Assembly (NCBI RefSeq): GCF_027574615.1 | Contig: NC_072490.1 | Span: 59,007,930-59,071,929, forward strand | Source: Eptesicus fuscus | Taxonomy: Eukaryota > Chordata > Mammalia > Chiroptera > Vespertilionidae | DNA: 64,000 bases | Direction: 5' to 3' | Shown here: one piece after another, positions 20,700 through 32,004 of the stretch | Position numbering within the stretch: the stretch's first letter is position 1 | Layout: each line of letters begins with the position of its first letter | Notes under the pieces: model-generated | What the model saw: only the letters and a program-made list of their open reading frames with translations | Told to the model about the DNA's origin: nothing | Databases searched by the model: none | Program-made: the position numbers and the translations under genes

Positions 20700-21180
20700 G
20701 CCTCTCATGCACACAGCAGACCTGCTCTAAGCTGCAGGTCTCCCAGCCTGTCCCGCCTGCCTGCACTGTGCTCCTGCCCTCTGAGCCAGCCTTTATGAAG
20801 GAGTCCCTAGAACCCTATTTCAGCCAAAAGGACTGAAGCTTTCCCCATCCACTCAGACCTATATTCCCATCAGCTTCTTCACTGACCAATCAGAGCAGCT
20901 CCATTCTGACCAACCAGGACCGTGTCTTCTGGACCAATCAAACTGTGAGGACTTGATGTCCTCATCTGCATGAGGACACACCAATCTGCTTATAAGTCAG
21001 CTCCCCTCCAGCTCTGAGAGTCCTGTCCCTTCCCACTGAAGACTGCTTTACCCCCCATATGTTTTGCCACAGCAGACCAGTGCAGACCAGAATAAGAATA
21101 AGACACCATGAGAAAAAATTGCTCTTTCCAGGAACTTTCCATCCTAAAATGAACCTGGGGAAATTGTAAATCACACCACA
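20700..21180 (+). mobile_element. LTR-like segment with CCAAT boxes (copy 1)
   Basis: Four CCAAT/CCAAC-type boxes (gaccaatcagagc near 20884, gaccaaccagg, gaccaatcaaac, accaatctgct) precede a TATA-like cttataag at about 20989. This promoter layout resembles a gammaretrovirus-type U3/R. The 5' half (gagccagcc, accctatttca) matches 26850-27030. I cannot define TG...CA ends or target duplications, and no internal retroviral genes are present. Confidence 0.45.
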
Positions 21181-22912
21181 CAGGCACCATTATTTGAAGT
21201 CATTTTCCACTTAAAGAGTCTCACATCCATGGCAGAAGTGCCTTTTCTTACCCATCCCACTTAATACCTAAAATCTCTCCCCAGTCCCACTGACCACAGT
21301 ACAGAGCTGATTTGAGAATGGATTATTGGGCTCCTGAATGCCTTTCCTTCCTGTTAGCTACAGGTTGAACACTTGACCTTGTGCCTGAACTATATAACCT
21401 ATATGGGATTGTCAGCTCAACATAAAATGTCTTTAAAGAGAGTCTTGAACGAATGAATGAAAATAATGCCTGCTCAGGAAATGCCTTTAGCCTCCAAACT
21501 TCTGTAACTTTCAAACATAGGTTAAATTTTTTCTCTTTAAATCCAGGAAACAAGAACATTCCCATTCCAACTTTTGATGACATAGTTTAAAACACATTTC
21601 ATTCCAATTTTTATTTCCTTCTTGAAACACAGTTACACTTTGGGGAAAAAGATGACTTGAAATGTTATCCAGTCCTTTTAACAATGTTGCATTCTTGTAA
21701 ATGTGTACTCTATTCCATTATCACCTAAGGCAACAGTATATGTCTTTGTGTTTTACAAAACTTAACATGTTATAAAAGTTAGAACTAAATAGTGAGAAAT
21801 TACTGTATCATACATCAGGCATCTTGTTCAAACACATTTCTTGACCTTTAGTTTTTAATCTAATTAAAGTAGCTTAAAACACACACACACTTACTAAAAC
21901 TCTGTTTAAAGTTATGAGACTGTTTATACTGGGCTAAGCTCAATACTAAACAAATGAAAGACATTACAATTCCCTTTTAGAGATTATGACCTAACCTATA
22001 AACAACACAAAATATTCAGGGAACACAAAGTAAAAATAATAATAAAATAAAATGTTTAATGCAAGCTAAATAGTGCACTCAGTGAACTGGTGAAAAAAGC
22101 AAAGGACAAATGGCAGTATGTTGCAATAAATCATCACAACTCCTATAGGTGAACACTTCCTGATATTATAGAAAGCTACATAATTCACATTTCTGAGGTT
22201 ACCGAGGGGAGAAATATGACAAACTGATATAAGGCACACTTCAAAAATAAATGCAATTAGAAAGAAGGCTGGCGTGCAGGAATAGAAAACGTAAACGAAG
22301 TGACTCACTGTGGATAAATCTATAGGGTCTACAGAAGGCAAATCAGTGTGAACACACGGGAGGAAAATGAAGTACCTGCTGGAGAGGGGGCGGTGAAGCC
22401 ACCACCAGTGCATGTGCACAGACAAGGCGGGAGGCTAAAAACTTTGTTTTCCTCTCTTCTTCGGGTGGTCAATGTGATTAAGTTGGTGAAGTGAAAAATT
22501 AATTACTGAACAGTCCTTAGCTTTACTTTCAAAAGTATGTAACTTATTTTTCTCCCAAACTCAGAATTTTAATACATCACCACCAGTCAATCATCAGAAA
22601 ATCTTTTAAAAATAATATACATTCTCAAAGTGGTTAAAGATCCTTCCTCACAGTAAGATTAATGTTCACCATAACAGAACAAACTTAAAGGTCTGACTTA
22701 TTTAAATAATAATTTAAGTAATAATTAGTAAATAATTTGAACAAAACCAAGTACCATTTCCAAAGAAATCAAAACTAGCTTCACCTGAGTTCTCCATCAA
22801 ATCTGTAAAGGCAAAGCCTCAACAGGCTGGAGGCAATCCTTCACACCACCCCTACTTCCCCCCACTTTGATGTACCTCCTTCCTCTGCAACTCAAGTTAG
22901 TATGTCATCCAA
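21181..22912. other. Unassigned 1.7 kb stretch
   Basis: A/T-rich sequence with no gene, no open frame above 119 codons and no repeat I recognise. A short CACACACACA run lies near 21880. Confidence 0.45.
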
Positions 22913-23496
22913 TCCTATACAATAAAAGGCTAATAAGCAAATAGACCGAATAGCAGAACAACCGGTGGCTATGACATGCACTGACCACCAGGAGGTGTGT
23001 GTGGAACATGGCGGGCGGTGGCCACAGCGGGATGGCAGAGCAGGTGAGCAGAGGCACCAGACCAAGGCAGGGCGCTGGTTGCTGTCATCGGGGCAAGCCT
23101 CTGGTGGTTACTGAAAATTCTTTGCTCCCGCACGCCGCGATCCTGCCTGGCACGTGCACCTGCTGCCGGCGCCAGCCCCACTCACACCCGCTGCCAGAAC
23201 TGGAGCCGCCGCTCGCACCCACTGCTAGCGCCAGCCCCGCTCACTCCTGCAGCCAGTGCCTCCGCTCGCACCCGCTGCCAGTGACGGGCGCTGGTCCCAA
23301 TCACTCAGTGCCGTCAGTGCACGGGAGCAGCAGTGGCGGGAGCGGGGCTGCCAGCAGACAGGGGTCCGGGCCCACAGTGGGAGGGGCTGGGCCGCGCGCG
23401 GTGCAGAGGATGGGCCGAGACCCACCCTGTGCCTACTGTAGCCTTGAGGCCCACAGTTCCTTTTAAGGTGCGCGAATTCGTGCACTGGGCCCCTAG
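22913..23496 (+). mobile_element. Helitron (HeliBat-like), GC-rich body, decayed CTCF motif
   Basis: It starts TCCTATACAATAAAAGGC after A and ends CGAATTCGTGCACTGGGCC plus CCTAG before T at 23497. At 22985-22998 the string CCACCAGGAGGTGT sits where related copies have CCACCAGGGGGCAG, so it is a weakened version. The body includes diverged repeats of a gccgctcgcacccactgc type. The 155-codon open frame is not convincing. Confidence 0.8.
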
Positions 23497-23599
23497 TACT
23501 ACTGTATGCATGCTGTGGATGGGTTTTGTCTATCCTCATTAAAACTGGAATAATACTAGGTATCGTCATAGCTGCTGTACTGATTGAAGTCATCTACAA

Positions 23600-23649
23600 C
23601 AGCAGTCACCAACCGTGGTCCGTGAGGTCCGAAAGGTTGGTGACCACTG
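23600..23649. mobile_element. Tiny hAT MITE (50 bp), CAGCGGTCGCCAACC family
   Basis: Ends CAGCAGTCACCAACC and GGTTGGTGACCACTG almost fill the element. Flanks atctacaa (23592-23599) and acctagaa (23650-23657) agree at six of eight. It is the shortest of three copies. Confidence 0.7.
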
Positions 23650-23657
23650 ACCTAGAA

Positions 23658-24430
23658 TATGCCTTGTATCAGGCCTGATACATAATAGTCACTCAATAAA
23701 AGATTATTATCTCATCTTCTGCTACTCACTACAAACCTCCTCTTTGTTGAGTTTATCACCAAGAACGGAAAAATTCGTTCTACTGCTGTCACAAATTAAT
23801 TATTCCACTCCCCTTCCTCAAAAGTATCAGCATGCACTTCCAAATGCACTATGGGCCAGATCTGGGCTCTTACCTTCACCATCCATTCCCAAGAATGCAC
23901 GGTGCTTCTAGACATTCGCAAGAGGTACCTTTAGCAGGACTACTCTTTCTGCACCCCAATTCAACTTAGTCATTCTTGTTCATTATATCCTGAAGCCTCA
24001 CTTTTTCCAGTTCACTCAAGAAATCTCTCATAAACATCCACTATATTTATTAACCTGACTGAATGACAAGAGAGCTAGAAACCTAGAATTTGTTTCGTTT
24101 CCTTACACTTCAAAGTTCTATTTTGTTGCCTTCTCCTTTCAACACAGTTGCTCATACACTCATAAGCAATTCTCTCAAAACAAGGATTTCCCAAATAAGA
24201 AAACTATGAGAGGCCCAGAGGTGGGTATTGACCTTTTAAAACCTTCTAACTAATGACAATGAAGGCAATCTCATTTTTGTCTTCTGGGTACATACTTCCT
24301 TTGAAGCTCTATCTATCACCCATCTTATCTAATCTAAGTCAATCATCCCATCCATCCATTTGTTAAAAGACTCCATTGACTTGTTCTCTGCCATTAAATA
24401 TATACCAGTATTTGGTCATTGTCTTACATC
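23658..24430. other. Unassigned sequence
   Basis: No gene or recognisable repeat except a possible LINE or MIR remnant at 23658-23710 (tagtcactcaataaaag). Confidence 0.45.
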
Positions 24431-24444
24431 ACTCAGGACATGTC

Positions 24445-25974
24445 TTATTTCATTTACTTATTTATTTATTTACTTACTTAATTACTAGAGGCCCAATGCA
24501 CAAGATTCGTGCACAGGGGGAGGGGTGTCCCTCAACCAGACCTGCACCCTCTCCAATCTAGGACCCCCTGGTGGGATGTCCGACTGCCAGTTTAGGCCCG
24601 ATCCCTAAACTGGCAGTTGGACATCCCTCTTGCAATCCGGGACCTCTGGCTCCTAACCGCTCACCTGCCTGCCTGCCTGCCTGCCTGATCCCCCTAACCA
24701 CCTCTGCCTGCCTGATCGCCCCCTAACTGCTCCCCTGCCGGCCTGATCGCCCCTAACTGCCCTTCCCCTGCCAGCCTGATTCCCTCCCCCCAACTGCCCT
24801 CCCCTGCCAACTGATTGCCCCCTAGCTGCTCCACCCTGCCAACCTGATCACCCCCTAACTGCTCCCCTCTGCTGGCCTGATCGCTCCTAACTGCCTCTGC
24901 CTCGGCCCCCGTCACCGTGGCTTTGTCCGGAAGGACGTCCAGAAGATGTCTGGTCTAATTAGCATATTACCCTTTTATTAGTATAGATTGTTGACACCAT
25001 TACAGATGTCTCCCATTTCCCCTCCTTTTGCCCACCTCCACCCCAGCCAGTCCTTCACCACCCTACTGTCTGTGTCCATGGGCTATGCATACATGCATAT
25101 ATGTTCTTTGGCCAATCTCTTCCTGTCACCTCCCTTCTTCCCCTCTGAAATCTGTCAGTTCCATGTATCCATACCTCTGGTGCTATTTCGTCCATCAGTT
25201 TATGTTGTTCATTTAGATTCCACTTATAGGTGAAATCATATGGTACTTGTCTTTCTCTGACTGACTTATTTCACTTAGCATAATAAGCTCCAGGTACATC
25301 CATGCTGTTGCAAAATGTAAGAGTTCCTTTTTACAACTGCATAGTATTCCACTGTGTATCATTGTTTTAATTCACTCATCTACTACTGATGGGCACTTGG
25401 CCGTTTCCAGATCTTGGGTATTGTAAATAATGCTGCTATGAACATAGGGGTGCATATATCTAAAAAACCTTCTACACAGCAAAAGAAACCATCAACAAAA
25501 TGAAAAGCGAATCCACTGTGTGGGAGAACATATTCAGCAATGATACATTTGATAAGGGGTTAATTTCCAAAATACATAAAGAACTCATACAACTCAACAA
25601 AAGAAAGACAATCCAATTAATAAGTGGGCAAAGGACCTGAATAGACTCTTCTCCAAAGCGGACATACAGATGGTCAACAGACATATGAAAAAATGCTTAA
25701 TCACTGATCATGAGAGATGCAAATTAAAACTACAATGAAGTATCATTTCACACTGTCAGAATGACCACCATCAACAAATAACAATTTTGGCAAGGAGGTG
25801 GAGAAAAGGGGCCCTCGTGCACTGCTGGTGGGAACGCAGACTGGAGCAGCCACTGTGGAGAACAGTGTGGAGTTTCCTCAAAAAATTAAAATTGGAACTG
25901 CCATTGGACCAGCAATCCCACTTCTGGGAATATATTCTAAGAATCCCGAAACACCAACCAGAAAGAATGTATGC
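24445..25974 (-). mobile_element. LINE-1 insertion with 5' inversion (twin priming), minus strand
   Basis: The target duplication actcaggacatgt is present at 24431-24443 and 25975-25987. After the left copy comes a T-rich tract (24446-24484), the complement of an A-rich tail. From 24988 to 25462 the sequence is the antisense of the bat L1 3' UTR and ORF2 end. From 25463 to 25974 it is the preceding ORF2 segment in sense (aaggaggtggagaaaagggg, cagcaatcccacttctggg). Both parts meet at the same L1 position, around tatgcac. That order is exactly a twin-primed insertion. The Helitron at 24485-24987 later split the tail from the body. ORF2 remnants have many stops. Confidence 0.9.
24485..24987 (-). 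mobile_element. Helitron (HeliBat-like) inside the LINE-1 tail
   Basis: The minus strand starts TCTATACTAATAAAAGGG at 24987 and ends CTAG at 24485, with T (plus A) beyond. The CTAG end is preceded by the CGAATC/TGTGCA hairpin. The body has a run of (TGCC)n near 24667-24690 and about six diverged 35-40 base repeats of a ctgatcgccccctaactgc type (24680-24905), which also occur inverted in 31343-31684. Confidence 0.85.
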
Positions 25975-25987
25975 ACTCAGGACATGT

Positions 25988-26779
25988 TTAAATGTCTTTA
26001 TCCCAGCAGTAGTGGTTATGGGTTCAGCTCACTTGAGTGTTCGGTTAATGAAACCAAGACTGTATTTCTATCTCCATGCAGACCAATGTGTTCTGCTATT
26101 TGGTGCCCAGATTCACTGCTGCTGTGACTAGTGGAAACCTTTACTATAAATGTCTACCATTACACAGCAAGAGCGTATAAATGAATCATTCAATATTCAA
26201 CCAACATACAGTGGACAGTGACAAGTCTTACAGTCCCTGCTCTCTGGGGACAAGTAAGGTCAGGAGTGGTGAGACGATTTTAAATGTGGAAGATGGTGGT
26301 CATGAAGCCAGGTATGTGGCACAAAAGAGTGAATACCAACTTGGCCCTGAGGGGTGAGTAAGCAAGAGGGCTGAGGGCGTTGTCAATCAATCAGGTGAAC
26401 AAAGGGAACATGGCTAGAGAGGAGGATACCTGTAAGGTGCAGTATCACTAGTGACAGGAAGGACTGTAGGAGTTCACAAGGATTTGGGTTGGAGTGTGTG
26501 TATGGGGGAGGGGGTGTCAAGTACAAAGAACATCCATGTTGCCAGTCTGTTCTGCATTTCTAAATTCACAGGAGAATGGACTAGGTCCACAGAGGGAAGG
26601 TAGTTCCCTATCTCCGATGGAAACCTTAGAGCAATAGAGCTTAATTCTCTCAAAACCGGTTAAGAAAGGCTTCGGGTTGAAGAAGAAGACGGTCTTTGCA
26701 GTTGTCTCAGTACTGAACACGAAGCATCATACTGATCCCAGGAATAAATGCACTCTCGAGGAGGGCTCCTGCCAGCTAA
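25988..26779. other. Unassigned sequence
   Basis: The part at 26170-26260 (attcaaccaacatacagtgg, cagtccctgctctctgggg) may be a weak L2 remnant. No gene is visible. Confidence 0.4.
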
Positions 26780-27330
26780 CTGGGCTCAAATATATCAACA
26801 GCCCAGAGGCCTCTCACAGAACCTGCACTTGCGGAGGAGCCTCCTGCACCGTGCTCTCGCCATCTGAGCCAACCTAGGCGAGTTCCTGGAACCCTATTTC
26901 AACCAGCAGGCTGACGACTTTCCTGTCCAATGGGCGATGTGCAGCTATTCCCCACCCCATTACTTATTCACTGACCAATCTGGACAGTGATGTCTGGACC
27001 AAAACCAACTATGAAGACTTGGACCAATCAGGGAGCAGGGGCAGGACACTCCCTTTCCACCTCAGACGAGGCCTGCATTTCCCTGGCAGCAGAGCAGGAA
27101 GGAAGCAGAGCTGTCTAGCCCAGGGCCACCTCGGACCCAGCTGTCCCCTACCCCTGCAGTGTTAATCTAGCTGTTTGAACTGCAGAATCTTTCCTCCTTT
27201 ACCACACCCGATTAGGGATTCCTATTGGCATTGAATTGGCCCTAATGACCATCTGTTGACAATATATATAACTCAATGTGAGCTCTGCACCCTTACATGA
27301 AAGCTAGTAAATAAGGAATTTCCATCGCTG
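26780..27330 (+). mobile_element. LTR-like segment (copy 2)
   Basis: It shares ordered blocks with 20700-21180: gagccaacct, gaaccctatttcaacc, ttcactgaccaatctgg, tgtctggacc, gaagacttgg and accaatcag. CCAAT boxes are again clustered. Past 27060 the two copies diverge. Boundaries are uncertain and there is no retroviral coding sequence. Confidence 0.4.
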
Positions 27331-27528
27331 TTATATTTTTCTCAAAGAGGTGAAAGGAGAAAAGGCAGTGAGATGTGTGCTAATTCTCTCAGATGGTGTA
27401 TTTATTTAAAACAAACCTTGATTAAAAAAAAGTCCAGCCCACACATTAGAGGATTTAAGCGGGAGGCACTAGCAAGTATGAGCCTTTCGTTGTGTTGATT
27501 AGAAAGCAGAAGCAGGGGTGGTTTAGGT

Positions 27529-27731
27529 CAGTGATGGTGAACCTGTGACACACGTGTCAGCACTGACACGCGTAGCCATTTCTGATGACACGTGGCCGCT
27601 GAGGCGGCCGCATGCCGAGGATGAAACATTTGCGAAATCATGTTTTTTCCTCAAAGTGACACACTACCCGCGTTATGCTCAGTTTTTTGGCGAAGTCTGA
27701 CACACCGAGCTCAAAAGGTTGCCCATCACTG
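27529..27731 (+). mobile_element. hAT MITE, deletion derivative of the 11243-14218 family
   Basis: The 203-bp element has ends CAGTGATGGTGAACCT and AGGTTGCCCATCACTG. Flanking gtttaggt (27521-27528) and ggttaggt (27732-27739) match at seven of eight. About 110 bases at the left and 120 at the right match the full-length hAT, joined at gaggatgaaacatttgcgaa. Confidence 0.9.
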
Positions 27732-27739
27732 GGTTAGGT

Positions 27740-28766
27740 GACTGCCTCAGTCCACGTGGTGCTCAGGCACAGGCAGCACCGAGCTCCAGAGGCTCCCACT
27801 CTCCCCTCAGTCCTCCTGCTGGTCCTCTTTTCAACTGGCCCACCCTCCAGACAAAAGGACTTGATGCTGGAGGAATCGTGAGCAACAGCAACGACGGGAG
27901 CAAGAGCTCTACAGTGCCTGCTGCGCAGACTCCGCATTTACACTCCCTGACCGTGCACTACAAGAACTAGGCACATCTGGTTGTGCTTCCAGGTTGGCTT
28001 TAAGGTCTGAAATACCTCTGAATTCGCTCACTCTGGTACTGATGTGCATGTTCTAGGCAGTGAGGAACTGATGATTTAGTCAGGAGAAATGTCCTCTAAT
28101 GTGCTAAGAACATCTAACTTACATGCAGGCAATTTTATAGCAGGTTTTAATTAAAGCTTAAAATACAAATTCCATCTTTGAGGTTCTGTAACAAGATATT
28201 TTACAAATTCACCCTTAACAGCACCTTTGCTTTGCCAGAAGGAATAAATGAAGTTTGAATTTACGTGGCTCAAGCCAAAGTAACTTACTTTCACTGGGCT
28301 GCAGGCTCCAACAGTGGTTATCACTTAGCTTTTGCTGTGATCTACTCAAAAACTTCAAAACATATAGACACCTCAGAATATATAAACCAAGTACGTTCTG
28401 TACCTAAGGAAAATGACAAATTCTAGACTAACAAATAGCAAAAATTAAGGATGATGCAGCCCATTTGTAAGCTGTGATGAGACGCTATCTCCATATATGT
28501 GAAAAGATGATCTCCTAGGTCCCATGGAACCATTTCTTAGGTGATGTTTTTTGTTTTGTTTTGTGCTTTAAAGGCCAAGATGGGGGGAGGGAGGGATTGA
28601 GGTTGGTTTACCTTTACTCTCAAAAGATTCAGAAGGGTTCCTACCAATCAGTCCTTGGGCAGGCATACTAATGATGTGAATAAGAGATGACATAATCTAA
28701 CAAATTTTCCTATATTGCACCAAATGAGATTATTTGTTGGCACATTTACCTTTTTATACATATTTA
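27740..28766. other. Unassigned sequence
   Basis: No gene or repeat recognised, apart from a TTTTG run at 28545-28562. The 83-codon frame at 27719-27970 begins inside the MITE and is not meaningful. Confidence 0.45.
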
Positions 28767-28860
28767 TTAGTGGCCTGGTGCACGAGATTTGTGCACATTA
28801 AAAGGGGATTAATTAGAGGAAATATTTTAATATTGCTATTTGGCCTATCTCTATAATAGA
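28767..28860 (-). mobile_element. Very short Helitron (about 94 bp)
   Basis: The minus strand starts TCTATTATAGAGATAGGCC and ends with TGTGCACAAATCTCGTGCAC, then CAGGCCACTAA, a CTAR end with the usual palindrome. The A that should precede the 5' end is not kept. It is close to the minimum of two termini only. Confidence 0.55.
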
Positions 28861-28881
28861 AGTGTCAGAGATGAAAGAAAA

Positions 28882-29600
28882 CTAGTAAAATGTATAGGAA
28901 AATCTTCCTCCTGTCAGAGTCTGGGGCGCTCCCCAGGACCCAGAGGCAAGTCCCGCCCATCCACGGTGCTTCAAATTTGCGCAAGACCCAGCCCCAGCCA
29001 GCCCCACCCTTGTCAAGCCCCGCTGGGTAGGGTTGCAGCCTCAGGTCCCCCGTGAAGCCCCGCAGGGTAGGGGGCGCAGCCTCAGGTCCCCTGTCAAGCC
29101 CCGCCGGGCGGGAGGCACAGCTTCGGGTCCCTCTGCATGGCACCAGGGCAGGTGGCACCGGGGCGCGCCTTTGAGGTCCCCCGTCAAGCTGGAGGCGTGG
29201 CCTGAGATCCCAGTCAAGCCCCACCGGGGGGGGGGGGGGGGCCACACAGCCTCAGGTCCCCTGGCCTGGCACCAGGGCTGAGGGCGTGGCCTGAGGTCCC
29301 CCGTCAAGCCCTGCAAGGCGGGGGGTGCGGCCTGAGGTCCCCAGCCCGGCACCGAGGCGGGGGCATGGCCTAAGGTCCCCCAGCCCAGTCTGGGGTAGGG
29401 GGCACACCTTGAGGTCCCTTGTCCAGCCCCGCCAGGTGGGGGACGTGGTCTGAGGACTCCTGTCAAGCCCCACTGGGAGGGGGGGGGTGGGCGCAGCCAT
29501 CTTGTGTTATGGAAAACCTCCCCCCACCTCCGCTGTGGGTGCCGCCATCTTTGTGACAGTGTGATGGTCAATTTGCATATTCCCTCTTTATTAGATAGGA
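28882..29600 (-). mobile_element. Helitron with 40-bp minisatellite body
   Basis: The minus strand starts TCCTATCTAATAAAGAGG at 29600 and runs through an octamer (29571-29578) and a YY1-type site (29541-29551). It ends at CTAG at 28882 after an aggaagattttcct hairpin. It follows directly, head to tail, the Helitron at 29601-30044. The minisatellite causes long open frames (176 codons minus) with no known motif. Confidence 0.75.
29000..29490 (+). repeat. Minisatellite, period about 40 bp, roughly 11 units
   Basis: The landmark gcctcaggtcccc or gcctgaggtcccc recurs at about 29037, 29087, 29199, 29248, 29288, 29329 and 29367, with diverged forms between. Units continue as caagccccgc...gggggcg. 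Some units are shortened and one is expanded by a G run near 29226. Confidence 0.8.
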
Positions 29601-30044
29601 CTAGAGGCCCAGTGCATGGAATTCATGCACTGGAGGGGGGAGGGTCCCTCAGCCCAGCCTGCCCCCTCTCACAGTCCGGGAACCCTCAGGGGCGGGAGGA
29701 GACCCGGCAATCAGGGGAAGGCGATGCCCCATCACACCTCTGCTGCTGCCACTACCAGCCGCGCAAGCCTCGGCCGGACCTGGTTACCTGACCCTTGGGC
29801 CGCCCTGGACCGCTGGGGGCCTGGGGAAACTGAGGGACTCCGGACGCAGGCACACGGGGTGGCCCAGCCCACCTGCCACCCTGGTGGGGCTGAGGGTACT
29901 GGGCGCCGCCATCTTGTGGCTGTGGGCACCGCCATCTTTGAGGGGAAGCAGTCAATTAGCATATTACCTCCTTATTGGCTGTGGGTGCCGCCATATTTTA
30001 GGGTGGGACAGTCAATTAGCATATTCCCTCTTTATTAGATAGGA
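29601..30044 (-). mobile_element. Helitron with duplicated 5' subterminal unit
   Basis: The minus strand starts TCCTATCTAATAAAGAGG at 30044, flanked by A (plus T at 30045), and ends with the CATGAATTCCATGCACTGGG block and CCTCTAG at 29601. A unit containing ccgccat, a gtcaattagcat block and ttattggctg is present twice (29930-29978 and 29984-30030). It is the same family as 39484-40009. A head-to-tail neighbour follows at 28882-29600. Confidence 0.85.
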
Positions 30045-30051
30045 TGCTTAA

Positions 30052-30137
30052 CCCTTTGCACTCGCTTGCTTTTTTCTCGATTCCTTTATTCTAATGCTAA
30101 CCGTATCGAGTCACACTCGACATCCGAGTGCAAAAGG
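30052..30137. mobile_element. piggyBac MITE (npiggyBac), 86 bp, second copy
   Basis: TTAA flanks lie at 30048-30051 and 30138-30141. It starts CCCTTTGCACTCGCTTGC and ends CCGAGTGCAAAAGG. It is the reverse complement of 8889-8974 with only a few differences. It lies four bases beyond the Helitron end at 30044. Confidence 0.88.
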
Positions 30138-30141
30138 TTAA

Positions 30142-31342
30142 ATGGAGTAGAACAGCCTAGAGATCAGGTCAAGTTTCCTGGTAAATTCAAAATTCCTTCC
30201 CCAAACAACCTCCTCCCAAAGATATGAACATAATTAAATCATACAGTAAAAATGTGGCCAGTGAGAAAAATCATCAATTACATCCAGTCACCTGCTTGTT
30301 GAATACCCGCATTTCTTCAAAACATGCTTTCTGGTGTGTGACTGAGGGGAAGCATTACGTCAGCTCGACGGCTATCCACTCAGCTGCCTAGTGTGGTTGG
30401 TAGGAGGACAGGACCAGACTGCCTGAACCTGCAGCGCAACAAAAGCTCATGGTTAACTCCGCAGGACCCCTCCAAGAAGGCTGCAAGCCCTTACTGAAAT
30501 CCGTTTCTGACAAAACTCGAGAGGAGATGTTTAAAAGATTATAGCATGCAGATGACAACAGTTTCCCATATTTTCATTTCCAGCTATGATGTAAAAAAAA
30601 AAAAAAAAAAAAACACTGTACGAAGTAAAATGTCTGCACCAGCAGGCGTTCCCACGGAGAAGCCTCCACATAATTGTGCTCGACGAAGAACAAAGGAGAC
30701 ACCTTACAAAAAGGCACAGCTATTCTCTGATGGGAATGCCACATGCCACACACACTGTCTCCCTCACAGAATTCTCTCACATAAGCAGCTTTTCAGTGAA
30801 GCAACACCACAATTCCTCTTACCAGCCCCCGCAGCCCCAATCTTGTCACCAAGCTTAGACATGTCCTTTGACTTCTTAGTAAGAAACAGGTGGAGCTTCT
30901 GCAGGACACAACGCGCACACGGATTAGGAAGTTCACACTGCTTGGTCCACGCCACTGCGTCTGACCTGAGAGCTGACCTCAGGCCCCTCTCCTTTCTGAC
31001 CCTCCTGATCAGCAGTCACTGAGTTGGCCTGCAGTCCATACATGGCGGCACACTGCCCAGAGCCAGGACTGTACTGCGCAGGGGAGACTCATCAGAGATG
31101 GCTGCTGCAGAGCAGGGTTAAGCCTATGGGGGGAAAAGCTCTCCATCTCGTAACATGTACTCACCTTAGATGCTCACATTCAATTAACTGTTATCACTGT
31201 GCTGCCTTTTGCATACAAAGATGCCTGGGTAAGAAATCTAACCCTGATGCCATAACTAAGTGTCCAGTTGGCATTTCTTCCTTTATCAGTTTCTCCATTT
31301 TTTTAAAAAGTTTTACTCAAGATCTACCTTGCACTTTGATAA
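30142..31342. other. Unassigned 1.2 kb stretch
   Basis: An A run of about 22 bases at 30593-30614 might be a poly(A) tail, but nothing upstream of it resembles a known SINE or mRNA. Plus-strand frames of 158 codons (30546-31022) and 138 codons (31024-31440) lack known motifs. Confidence 0.45.
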
Positions 31343-31684
31343 TCCTATATAATAAAGAGGTAATAGGCAAATTAACCCTCATACCCTCACAAGATGGCTG
31401 CCTACAACCAGGCCGGAGGGGCGTAGTGAGGGATGACTGAAAAGCAGGCTGTGTGGGGCAACCAGGCTGGCGGGGTGGGGGCGCAGTTGGGGGCGACTAG
31501 GCTGGCAGAGGGGGACAGTTGGGGGGCAATCAGGCCAGCACACAGAGGCAGTGAGGGGCAATCAGGCCAGCAGGGGGGGTAGTCGGACATTCCCCAGAGG
31601 AGTCCCGGATTGAAGAGGATACAGACTGGGCTGAGGGGACCCCCCCCCCCCACGATGCACGAATTTCGTGCACCGCGTCTCTAG
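31343..31684 (+). mobile_element. Helitron (HeliBat-like), 342 bp
   Basis: It starts TCCTATATAATAAAGAGG after A and ends CGAATTTCGTGCACCGCG, then TCTCTAG before T at 31685. An AAGATGGCTGCC site lies near 31390. The body carries three to four repeats of a gggcaatcaggccagcag type, the complement of those in 24485-24987. Confidence 0.85.
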
Positions 31685-31778
31685 TCTAGTAATAGTGAGC
31701 CAATGACAAATAAAGACAGAACTGAGATATATAGGTATGAAGGAAGGAAAAATCACCGCAAAATTTTGACATCTCTCA

Positions 31779-31989
31779 CCCCACCAGTACGGCTTAGTGG
31801 TTAACATGCACCTATGAACCAGGAGGTTATGGTTCAATTCACAGTCAGGGCACATGCCTGGGTTGCGGGTTGGACCCCCAGTGAGGGGAGTGCAGGAGGC
31901 AGCTGACCAATGATTCTCTCTCATCATTAATGTTTCTATTTCTCCCTCTCCCTCTCTGAAATCAATAAAAAATACATATTAAAAATTAT
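31779..31989 (+). mobile_element. tRNA-derived bat SINE with 15-bp target duplication
   Basis: The sequence ttttgacatctctca is repeated exactly at 31764-31778 and 31990-32004. The body shows a B-box-like ggttcaattcac, agtcagggcacatg, gcaggaggcagctg, a CT-rich part and an A-rich tail. Confidence 0.9.
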
Positions 31990-32004
31990 TTTTGACATCT
32001 CTCA

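Noticed and set aside
29041..29571. 176-codon minus-strand open frame
   Set aside because: It follows a GC-rich 40-base minisatellite in a Helitron and has no recognisable domain.
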